The notes beneath the pieces are model-generated. The model was not told the origin of the DNA and did not search any database. It worked only from the letters and a program-made list of their open reading frames with translations. A DNA stretch of 64,000 bases from Bacteroidota bacterium (GTDB lineage Bacteria; Bacteroidota; Bacteroidia; Bacteroidales; Paludibacteraceae), in assembly GCA_023459355.1 (NCBI GenBank), contig JAEWUM010000003.1:1-64000 (forward strand), read 5' to 3'. Below, one piece after another: positions 52,547 through 59,735 of this stretch; the stretch's first letter is position 1, and the number at the start of each line of letters is the position of its first letter. The translations under genes and the position numbers were made by a program.

Positions 52547-53443
52547 ATGCATAAACTATTTATCCTACTGCTGATAATCTTCACATCTTGTCAGGCAGTT
52601 ATCTCAAGTCATGTCGATTCAATACGCGCCAAATTACACAATCCAGCGTTAGATGAAGTGTTGGTTGTAGCTCATCGGGGCGATTGGCGGAACTTTCCTG
52701 AAAATTCGATTGCAGCCATTGAAAGCGCAATCAGGATGGGTGCTGATGTGGTTGAACTGGATGTTCAGCGCACAAAAGACGGTCATCTGATTTTGATGCA
52801 CGACAAAACGCTCGATCGTACCACGACCGGTAAAGGACGTGTGGATGAGTGGACGTTAGACTCAATCAAGACACTGAAACTGCTTAATGGTTGTGCCATC
52901 AGAACAAAACATGATGTTCCTACTCTCGAAGAAGCGTTGTTGTACGCAAAAGATAAAATCATGATTAACCTGGACAAAGCGGATCGTTTTTTTGATGAGG
53001 TTTATCTTTTGCTTGAGAAGACGGGTACTACCCGGCAAATCATCATGAAAGGTGCAAAGACTCCCGAGGAGGTTGTTAAACAATATGGTTCTTATCTGAA
53101 TGAGGTTATTTATATGCCCATCGTTCACCTTGATCGTCCCGGGGCAATTGATAAGATCAATCAATTTAACGAAAAGATTAAGCCGCTGGCTTTTGAATTG
53201 CTTTTTGTTTCAGATACCTGCAAAGTGCCTTACGAGGTAAAAGATTTGCTGAAAGGGAAAAGCCTTATCTGGTACAATACACTTTGGGATACTATGGCCG
53301 GAAGTCGCGACGATGATTTAGCCCTGGAAGACCCCGACAAAGCCTATGGTTACCTGATTGAAACATTAGGTGCACGCATCATCCAGACCGACCGCCCACA
53401 GATGCTCATCGATTATCTGAAGAAAAAAGGTTGGAAAAAATAA
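52547..53443 (+). CDS. Glycerophosphodiester phosphodiesterase, exported
   Basis: The 298-residue GDPD-family TIM barrel has an N-terminal lipoprotein-like signal (FILLLIIFTSCQ). It shows VVAHRGDWRNFPENSIAAIESAIRMGADVVELDVQRTKDGHLILMHDKTLDRTT, which contains the catalytic His pair and the metal-binding Glu-x-Asp of the family, and the late motifs KIMINLDKA and IIQTDRPQMLIDYL. It cleaves glycerophosphodiesters to glycerol 3-phosphate and an alcohol. The gene after it encodes an antiporter of the type that imports glycerol 3-phosphate. Confidence 0.94.
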   Translation: MHKLFILLLIIFTSCQAVISSHVDSIRAKLHNPALDEVLVVAHRGDWRNFPENSIAAIESAIRMGADVVELDVQRTKDGHLILMHDKTLDRTTTGKGRVDEWTLDSIKTLKLLNGCAIRTKHDVPTLEEALLYAKDKIMINLDKADRFFDEVYLLLEKTGTTRQIIMKGAKTPEEVVKQYGSYLNEVIYMPIVHLDRPGAIDKINQFNEKIKPLAFELLFVSDTCKVPYEVKDLLKGKSLIWYNTLWDTMAGSRDDDLALEDPDKAYGYLIETLGARIIQTDRPQMLIDYLKKKGWKK

Positions 53444-53471
53444 CGCATATTAAATCTCACAAATTAAATTT

Positions 53472-54824
53472 ATGTTGAAATTCATTCGGAACTTTTATGC
53501 TCCGGCTGCTCACCAGCCTGTGCTTGACGATGAAAGTACAGTAAAGAAAAAAATGTTCAAATACCGTTACAGCGTATTCCTATCGGCAACAATGGGCTAT
53601 GCCTTGTTTTACGTATGCCGGTTGAGTCTGAGTGTTGTAAAGAAACCCTTGGTTGATGCCAATATCCTTACAGAAACTGAGTTGGGACAAATTGGTGCAG
53701 CCTTATTTTTTACCTACGCTGTTGGTAAATTAATAAACGGTATATTTTCCGACAGTACCAATATCAACAGGTTCATTGCTACCGGATTGTTGATTAGTGC
53801 ACTTATCAATTTAGCCCTGGGAGCATTCCCCTTATTCATTGTTTTTGTTATTCTTTGGGGCTTAAATGGCTGGTTTCAGTCGTTGGGAGCCGCTCCCAGT
53901 GTGGTAGCGCTCACCCGTTGGTTTAGTCCCGAAGTGCGGGGAACCTACTATGGCATCTGGAGTTCAAGTCATAATATTGGCAAAGCCATCACTTTTACCT
54001 TACTACCTTTTTTGATTGGCATTGGTGGCTGGCAATGGGGATTTTGGGGAGCCGGGGTCGCTGGAGTTTTGGGTGCAATTATGGTCTTGATTTTTCTGCA
54101 CGATAGTCCCGAAAGCAAAGGTCTTCCTTCGGTAGTAAGCAAATCAGAAGAATTTAAAGTTACCGAAAAGAAAGCGGAATCAGTTGGAGCGGCTCAAAGA
54201 GCTATTGTAAAAAATCCATATATCTGGCTGATAGCCCTTTCGAGTGCATTGATGTATATCAGTCGCTATGCAATCGAGAGTTGGGGTATATTTTACGCAC
54301 AAGCTGAAAAAGGCTACGCACTCTCACAAGCGGGACAAATGATTGGTTTGACTGCCATTACGGGTATTGTTGGCACTGCTATTTCGGGCTTAATCTCCGA
54401 TAAGTTTTTCAGGGGAAGTCGTAATATTCCGGCACTCATAGCCGGTTTGTTGAATATCCTTTCTGTATCGGTATTTTTGTTCTATCCCAATGGCAATGTG
54501 TGGATTGATTCGGCTGCCATGTTGGTACATGGTTTTGCAATTGGCATTCTGATTACTTTCTTAGGTGGATTGATGGCCATTGACATCGTTCCCAAGCAAG
54601 CTACCGGAGCAACCATGGGTTTAATCGGAATCGCGAGTTATGTAGGCGCAGGCTTGCAGGAATTGATAAGTGGGTTTTTAATCAGCGATAAAAAAGTAAT
54701 TGTAGATGAAATCATTTCCTATGATTTTTCTATCGCACGGTTTTTCTGGTTCGGAGCAACCGTTTTATCTGCATTGGTGGCGTTGCTGGTGTGGAATGCG
54801 AAAAAGAAGAAGTTGGTTCTTTAG
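53472..54824 (+). CDS. Organophosphate:phosphate antiporter (MFS, GlpT/UhpC type), copy 2
   Basis: The 450-residue OPA-family protein has 12 TM segments and the same motifs as 38740-40122: MGYALFYVCRLSLSVVKKPLVD, GQIGAALFFTYAVGKLINGIFSD, ILWGLNGWFQSLGAAPSVVALTRWF, HDSPESKGLPS, ALMYISRYAIESWG. It would take up glycerol 3-phosphate or a related phosphate ester released by the GDPD. It follows the GDPD by 28 bases, in the same operon. Confidence 0.92.
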   Translation: MLKFIRNFYAPAAHQPVLDDESTVKKKMFKYRYSVFLSATMGYALFYVCRLSLSVVKKPLVDANILTETELGQIGAALFFTYAVGKLINGIFSDSTNINRFIATGLLISALINLALGAFPLFIVFVILWGLNGWFQSLGAAPSVVALTRWFSPEVRGTYYGIWSSSHNIGKAITFTLLPFLIGIGGWQWGFWGAGVAGVLGAIMVLIFLHDSPESKGLPSVVSKSEEFKVTEKKAESVGAAQRAIVKNPYIWLIALSSALMYISRYAIESWGIFYAQAEKGYALSQAGQMIGLTAITGIVGTAISGLISDKFFRGSRNIPALIAGLLNILSVSVFLFYPNGNVWIDSAAMLVHGFAIGILITFLGGLMAIDIVPKQATGATMGLIGIASYVGAGLQELISGFLISDKKVIVDEIISYDFSIARFFWFGATVLSALVALLVWNAKKKKLVL

Positions 54825-54901
54825 AAATTCTCCAATTGGAAGTACATCAAAAAAGCGACTAACACACTTAATTTTACTCAACTCATTTGAGTCGAACGTC
54901 T

Positions 54902-55011
54902 CAACCCATTCGAACCGCTCCATTCGAACACATCGAATCGCTCCATTCGATTCAATCGAGTCGCTCGGTTCGAACACATCGAATCGTTCGGTTCGATTCA
55001 ATCGAAATTAG
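54902..55011. repeat. 23-bp TCGA-rich tandem repeat
   Basis: Four contiguous 23-base units lie at 54920-54942, 54943-54965, 54966-54988 and 54989-55011, preceded by a degenerate shorter unit. Units alternate between two forms, ATTCGAACACATCGAATCG and ATTCGATTCAATCGA, so a 46-base higher-order period is visible. Each unit is itself partly palindromic around TCGA. The unit length is not a multiple of three and the flanking genes converge here, so a coding role is unlikely. Confidence 0.8.
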
Positions 55012-55029
55012 TCAGATGTATCATCAAAA

Positions 55030-55059
55030 AAAGCCCACTGAATTTTTTCAATGGGCTTT
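55030..55059. terminator. Bidirectional terminator
   Basis: AAAGCCCA-C-TGAA pairs with TTCA-A-TGGGCTTT around a four-T loop, with an A-run before it that reads as a T-run on the minus strand. It serves the antiporter operon (plus) and, mainly, the HU-like gene (minus). Confidence 0.8.
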
Positions 55060-55080
55060 CGCTGATAGAACAACCGGAAA

Positions 55081-55815
55081 TTACACTGTCAGAACATATT
55101 CCAACACATACGTGCGGGGTTCTTTCAGGAATGTCGAGTTAGTTGAAAACTGCGTTGTCAAATGCAACTTGTAATCTCCCTCCGGCAAATCGGCCGGAAC
55201 AATAAAGGAAACCTTACTCGGGTCATTCAGCAGGATAGATGTCATCGGAACCTGAACCGGCACATTAGTTTGCTGGTTAACAAGCGCAATGCCATTGGCC
55301 GGGTTATCGCCGGCGATACGAATGCGGGTGCCTTCCATGTTAACACCACCACCGGGGGTTAACCTTGTATTCAATTCACCGGTTGTAACATCAATCACCT
55401 GACTGACTACCGCACCTGATGGAGCCATGCGACGTAAATTCACCTCTGCTGATTTTACTGCATTCCGAAGTTCAGCGGTTGGTACTACCCGAACATTTAG
55501 TGCATGTTGCCCGGGTGTCCATTTGGGATCGTCCCCGTAAAAAACACCATTCACCCCCACACTGAAATAACCCAGTCCAAATGCAACCGAAGCACCTCTC
55601 GAGATTTCTTCTTTTGCAATGTCCTTTAAAATCTCAATCGCCGACCTGAGTGCACTGGCACTGAGCTCTGTTCGTCTTTGAATAGCGATGCCGATTAAAT
55701 CCTCTTCGTTCAACGACCTGTCTGTCAACACCTTTCCAATTCTGTCGTCCGACCTTTCTGTGATGGCGAAATCATACAATTCCACTACTACACTCGCTTT
55801 AGGAGTTTCTGCCAT
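55081..55815 (-). CDS. HU-like DNA-binding domain protein with DUF4469 Ig-like domain
   Basis: The 244-residue protein has an N-terminal HU/IHF-like domain (about 1-125; DLIGIAIQRRTELSASALRSAIEILKDIAKEEISRGASVAFGLGYFSVGVNGVF). A DUF4469-type Ig fold follows (about 140-244; LTPGGGVNMEGTRIRIAGDNPANGIALVNQQ). There is no signal peptide. Such proteins are widespread in Bacteroidota and presumed nucleoid or DNA-binding proteins; their exact role is not known. It appears monocistronic. The 274 bases upstream contain no clear promoter match. Confidence 0.82.
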   Translation of the reverse strand: MAETPKASVVVELYDFAITERSDDRIGKVLTDRSLNEEDLIGIAIQRRTELSASALRSAIEILKDIAKEEISRGASVAFGLGYFSVGVNGVFYGDDPKWTPGQHALNVRVVPTAELRNAVKSAEVNLRRMAPSGAVVSQVIDVTTGELNTRLTPGGGVNMEGTRIRIAGDNPANGIALVNQQTNVPVQVPMTSILLNDPSKVSFIVPADLPEGDYKLHLTTQFSTNSTFLKEPRTYVLEYVLTV

Positions 55816-56089
55816 GATAAAATAAATTTTTAATGATTAATAATGTTGTTTAAACACTTCAAAACAAGAAAATTACCCATGTTTCAAAGCCGGTGCAATA
55901 TTAGATACATCCTGCAACCTATTTCATCACCAAAGCATCACTATTTACTCACTGAATCTAACAAGTTCTCTAAAATATATTAAAGTTATCGTCCAAATTC
56001 ATGTTCAATATGAGACATTTTCTAATTTCGCATTCGAATAAATGAGTAACCTTGATTTTTAATCACGCTAGAAAATATCTGACAAACGT

Positions 56090-56770
56090 ATGAAAAGAAT
56101 TCTGTATGTGGAAGATGACCAGAATTTTGCCATGGCCATTCGCAGTACACTCACCAATCTGCAATTAGATGTAAAGCATTTTCTAAACGGAGAAAATGCG
56201 TTGGCATTTTTCCCGGACTATCAGCCCGATTTGGTTATATTAGACATTATGCTAAATGGAGAACTGGATGGTTTTGACATTGCTGAGGCCATTCGTAAGC
56301 AATCCAGCACACCTATTCTGTTTACTTCTTCATTAGAAGAAGATTATCACCTGGAAAAAAGTTTCCGGCACTTCAATTCAGATTACATCCGGAAACCATT
56401 CGGCATCAAAGAACTGAAACTTCGCATCAACAGAATGCTGCATCAGGACATCACCCAACATCCCGGACGTCAACAATATACTCTTGGGAAAATCACCTTC
56501 ATTCCATTTGAGCAGTCATTGTTATACCAGGACAATCACATCCACCTCAGTTATTATGAAAATGAAGTTTTGTTGATGTTGTGCAGGCATATAAATCAGT
56601 TTATCTCCCGTGACAACATCATCCGTGACATTTGGCAGGTTAAAGAACCTGCCCTGAAAGAACCATCTTATTATAATATCATCACCAAACTGCGCAAGCT
56701 ATTGCAACGAGATCCGCGGATAAAGATTGAATGCTGTTTGAGGTCGAAGGTGAGGTTGGTGGTGGAGTGA
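56090..56770 (+). CDS. Orphan OmpR-family response regulator
   Basis: The 226-residue protein has a receiver with ED at 8-10, D52 (VILDIML), Thr/Ser near 79-81 and K102 (YIRKPFG), and a winged-helix domain (about 130-226). Its first 100 residues align without gaps to the regulator at 2472-3179, including the unusual LN-x-x-x-DGF-x-IA and FTS/FTTSR regions. No histidine kinase is adjacent, so a distant kinase or the one at 3187 could phosphorylate it. The end converges with the lipid kinase gene at a distance of 5 bases. Confidence 0.9.
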   Translation: MKRILYVEDDQNFAMAIRSTLTNLQLDVKHFLNGENALAFFPDYQPDLVILDIMLNGELDGFDIAEAIRKQSSTPILFTSSLEEDYHLEKSFRHFNSDYIRKPFGIKELKLRINRMLHQDITQHPGRQQYTLGKITFIPFEQSLLYQDNHIHLSYYENEVLLMLCRHINQFISRDNIIRDIWQVKEPALKEPSYYNIITKLRKLLQRDPRIKIECCLRSKVRLVVE

Positions 56771-56775
56771 AGGTT

Positions 56776-57660
56776 TTAAAACCGCTTCTTCACCAACACT
56801 TTCAATCCGTCCTGCACCATTTTCACTTCAATTTTCCGACCTTCCTCGTAGGGTTCGCCGTCGAAGTGGAAAGGACCGGGTTCGTCGCGATGCAGGGTGA
56901 CAGAGGTAGCGCGCAGGGTAGTCATAAAGAAATCGTTGTTGATGGTTTTGGTGAACAATTGCAGGGCAAGTGTGGGAATGGCTATCAGCGGAAAATTACT
57001 GAGGATGGAAATATCCATTTTACCATCCTGCACACTGGCTTGCGGAGCGATGTATGCATTATTGCCCCACTGGGAAGCATTGGCAAAAGTCAGCACGAAA
57101 GCCTTGGCTTTGATGTCGATATTTTCGCCGGTTACATGGTAACTTTTCGACCGGTAGTTGAAATATCCGGTGATTATTTTTTCGAGATAGGCCATGATGC
57201 CGCGTTGCTGTCCTTTCGCAAATTCAGTGCTCACATACGCATCGAAGCCTGTTCCGCAGGTACAGAAGAAAGGCTGATTATTCACCAAACCATAATCTAT
57301 GTTGATTACCTCAGCATGATTGAGTAATTCAACGGCCTTTTTCACATTCAACGGTATCTCCAAATGACGGGCAAGTCCATTACCAGAACCTGCAGGAACA
57401 ATACCCAAGGCAGTATCGGTATGCCGTAGCGAACGGGCGACTTCGTTTACAGTACCATCCCCACCTACAGCGATCACGGCATAAAAACCCGCATCAACAT
57501 AGTGTTTTGCCAAATCACGACCGTGCAAACGATGTTCTGTAAAAACAATCTCGTGCTCATACAAATCATTATCCAAGCTCTCACCTATGATCTCCGGAAA
57601 TTCTTTCTTGGAACCGGTTCCGGATATTGGATTGATAACAAATGCAATTTTTTTCTTCAT
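56776..57660 (-). CDS. Diacylglycerol kinase-family lipid kinase (YegS/BmrU type)
   Basis: About 294 residues from the preferred start at 57660 (MKKKIAFVINPISGTGSK); a frame extension to 57672 adds four residues. It has the nucleotide-binding NPISG, the GGDGTVNEVAR loop, GIVPAGSGNGLARHL and the C-terminal beta domain (DISILSNFPL, FHFDGEPYEEG). Family members phosphorylate lipids such as diacylglycerol or sphingosine-like bases using ATP. No operon partner is seen. Confidence 0.92.
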   Translation of the reverse strand: MKKKIAFVINPISGTGSKKEFPEIIGESLDNDLYEHEIVFTEHRLHGRDLAKHYVDAGFYAVIAVGGDGTVNEVARSLRHTDTALGIVPAGSGNGLARHLEIPLNVKKAVELLNHAEVINIDYGLVNNQPFFCTCGTGFDAYVSTEFAKGQQRGIMAYLEKIITGYFNYRSKSYHVTGENIDIKAKAFVLTFANASQWGNNAYIAPQASVQDGKMDISILSNFPLIAIPTLALQLFTKTINNDFFMTTLRATSVTLHRDEPGPFHFDGEPYEEGRKIEVKMVQDGLKVLVKKRF

Positions 57661-57871
57661 AATCAGCATCACATATTCATGCGGCGAATTTACAATAATT
57701 TAAACTGAAAATAACTTAATCTCTTGTTAATTGTTGTACATTTGTTGTGTGTTTAAAACAAAGCACAACATTAAAAATCATTTATTCATTTTTTTTGCAA
57801 GTTAATTATAGACTAAATTTATCCATAATATCTCAAGTTGAGAATATTAATCATAACAACACCTTATCTTT

Positions 57872-58042
57872 ACCTTATTTTCTTACTGAACTACCTTAGT
57901 AGCAAATAGGAAATAATGATAATTGAACCTTATTACCTTATTAACAAGTTAATTAGCGGTTTTAATAAAAATAAGGTAATAAGGTTTTATTTAGAGAGGA
58001 TATTCATTACTACTAAGGTAGTTCAGTAAGAAAATAAGGTAT
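57872..58042. mobile_element. Foldback (MITE-like) element with nested inverted repeats
   Basis: A perfect 32-base inverted repeat (57872-57903 and 58011-58042) encloses a second perfect 17-base inverted repeat (57927-57943 and 57971-57987). The whole 171-base AT-rich unit can fold into one long interrupted stem. No coding potential is seen. It resembles a small non-autonomous element or a foldback repeat. The IS4-family element is inserted directly at its right end, and the target duplication belongs to the element's terminal sequence. Confidence 0.65.
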
Positions 58043-59619
58043 TCAACTTTCGCAAGCTTCATTTAACCCGCTTGCGGTAGGTTTTTGAAATTTAAGTATT
58101 TTGTAAGTTTTTCATTTTCAGAGAACAATTTTTCCATTAACAATTCGGCATCTGTGTTGAAAATTTCAGACAACTCAGCTACTATTTCAATGATAATCAG
58201 CCATATTTTCTCAGATATTGTAAGTTTTATAGCATCCTTTTGCGAAGATCGAAACAATTCTCCCAGGGTTTCGTAATCGCAGAATCGTTTTACTACCGAA
58301 AGTAGGTTGTATTGTAGCAGGCAAAGCGTTGTAGCTGCAATTTGAGCATCGAAATCTTGTGACTGACATTTTCCCAGTCCAAGGTGTTGTTTACTTTCCT
58401 TAAAAAACACCTCTACCGACCAGCGGGTTGAGTAGATTTTATAAGCTTGTTCAATGGTCAAATCTAGGTTTGTAGTCATCATGCCGTTCCAGTTGCCTTT
58501 TTTAGAAGACTTGCAGAAAAATAGTTTTACTTTTAATCCTTTGAAATCAACAATTGTTTCAATGTAGTAATAGCCAAGCAATTTTGAACGTTTAATCATC
58601 TTTTTTCGACGAAGCAAATCAACTGTTTCTTTGGCAGTAAGGTTTTTCCCAAAGGTGTTGTAGCGTGTTTTACCCATTTTAATCATGCCGATAAAGTGGC
58701 ATTTTATCCGACGTGTTACAATGAACTTGACCAATTCAAAGCAGGTAAACCAACTGTCAACAAGCACATAATCGAAACGAACGCCTTTTGCAATTGCAAG
58801 GCGTATCATGTTAATCATGGAATCAATCTTGGTCAGAAAGTAATCGTTAACACGTTCATTGCCTTTGCTTGATTTATTGCGTTTTTTGCTGTACCGTTTT
58901 TTGCTTTGAACGGGTGTTAATCCGTAGGGCTTGTTTTGGTTTTTGCCTTTTTCGCCATGCAGACTAAAGTCTAAACAGAAAAAGCTTTTACCATCGTGAT
59001 AACCCAGGAATAGACCCTTGAATCCGATACTTGCTGTGTGTGTTACATGTGAAAAGATTTTACCAATCAGTTCAATCATACGACCTGTTTTAGGTAAATC
59101 AGTGTCGTCAATGATTAAACAACGTGGATTGGTGTTGTCCAAATCACTATTGTTTTGAACTTTACGAATCAGTTGCATATTAAGACTATACGCCAAATTG
59201 CGCCAATCGATAGAGCTATCATTCAGAATACGGTAAAAAACGTCTTTACCGCAACAAAGAAAGCGATATAAGGCCGAATCTGCATAATGCCATGAGGTTT
59301 TGATATCAAAAAATGGAAACAGCAGCAGCAATACAAGTTTGTTGTGATTACTATACTTTAAATTGTTCGCTTGTGAGAAACCGAATTTTTTGTCTGAAAA
59401 TGTCAAAGAGCGTATGAAACTGAAAATTGTTTCCATTGCTTTTTCACTTGAAGTAAAAAAGCCATTTATCTCCGAAAGTATTATTGTATCTTTGTGTCGC
59501 AGCATATTATTTTGGTTTTGTTTGGCGACATAAAGTTACTGAAATTCAGCGACTTTACCAAAATTCTATGCTGCTATTTTTATATAAATCAGCAAGTTAT
59601 TATACTTGCGAAAGTTGAG
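58043..59619 (-). mobile_element. IS4-family insertion sequence, intact, 1577 bp
   Basis: The ends are TTCAACTTTCGCAAG (58043-58057) and the inverse CTTGCGAAAGTTGAG (59605-59619), matching at 14 of 15 positions. TAAGGTA(T) occurs at 58036-58043 and at 59620-59627, a 7-8 base target duplication. The transposase frame fills the element. Intact ends, duplication and open frame suggest recent insertion. Confidence 0.88.
58063..59505 (-). CDS. IS4-family DDE transposase
   Basis: The 480-residue transposase carries the DDE residues in LIIDDTDLPKTG (first Asp), YVLVDSWFTC (second Asp) and IYSTRWSVEVFFKESKQHLGLG, which fits the family signature Y-x2-R-x3-E-x6-K. A C-terminal region of about 90 residues follows. 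There is no frameshift or stop, so it is likely active. It ends 20 bases from the left IS end and begins 114 bases from the right end. Confidence 0.93.
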   Translation of the reverse strand: MLRHKDTIILSEINGFFTSSEKAMETIFSFIRSLTFSDKKFGFSQANNLKYSNHNKLVLLLLFPFFDIKTSWHYADSALYRFLCCGKDVFYRILNDSSIDWRNLAYSLNMQLIRKVQNNSDLDNTNPRCLIIDDTDLPKTGRMIELIGKIFSHVTHTASIGFKGLFLGYHDGKSFFCLDFSLHGEKGKNQNKPYGLTPVQSKKRYSKKRNKSSKGNERVNDYFLTKIDSMINMIRLAIAKGVRFDYVLVDSWFTCFELVKFIVTRRIKCHFIGMIKMGKTRYNTFGKNLTAKETVDLLRRKKMIKRSKLLGYYYIETIVDFKGLKVKLFFCKSSKKGNWNGMMTTNLDLTIEQAYKIYSTRWSVEVFFKESKQHLGLGKCQSQDFDAQIAATTLCLLQYNLLSVVKRFCDYETLGELFRSSQKDAIKLTISEKIWLIIIEIVAELSEIFNTDAELLMEKLFSENEKLTKYLNFKNLPQAG

Positions 59620-59735
59620 TAAGGTATAAATAAAGTAAATATCACTGAGACATATCTCATGATATTCAAACACTTACAAATATGATTTACCTAGTTTAAT
59701 AATTAATTGAGACAATCTATTATAAAGCCTTCAAA

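Noticed and set aside
54902..55011. Possible CRISPR array in the 23-bp repeats
   Set aside because: Units are directly contiguous with no unique spacers, and no cas genes are in the window.
54706..55174. Overlapping open frames on both strands across the TCGA repeats
   Set aside because: They are by-products of the stop-poor repeat; the 23-base unit shifts frame, and the frames begin inside the antiporter gene or have no recognisable protein features.
56731..57327. 198-residue plus-strand frame opposite the lipid kinase
   Set aside because: Antisense to a well-supported kinase gene; overlaps the end of the response regulator and shows no family signature.
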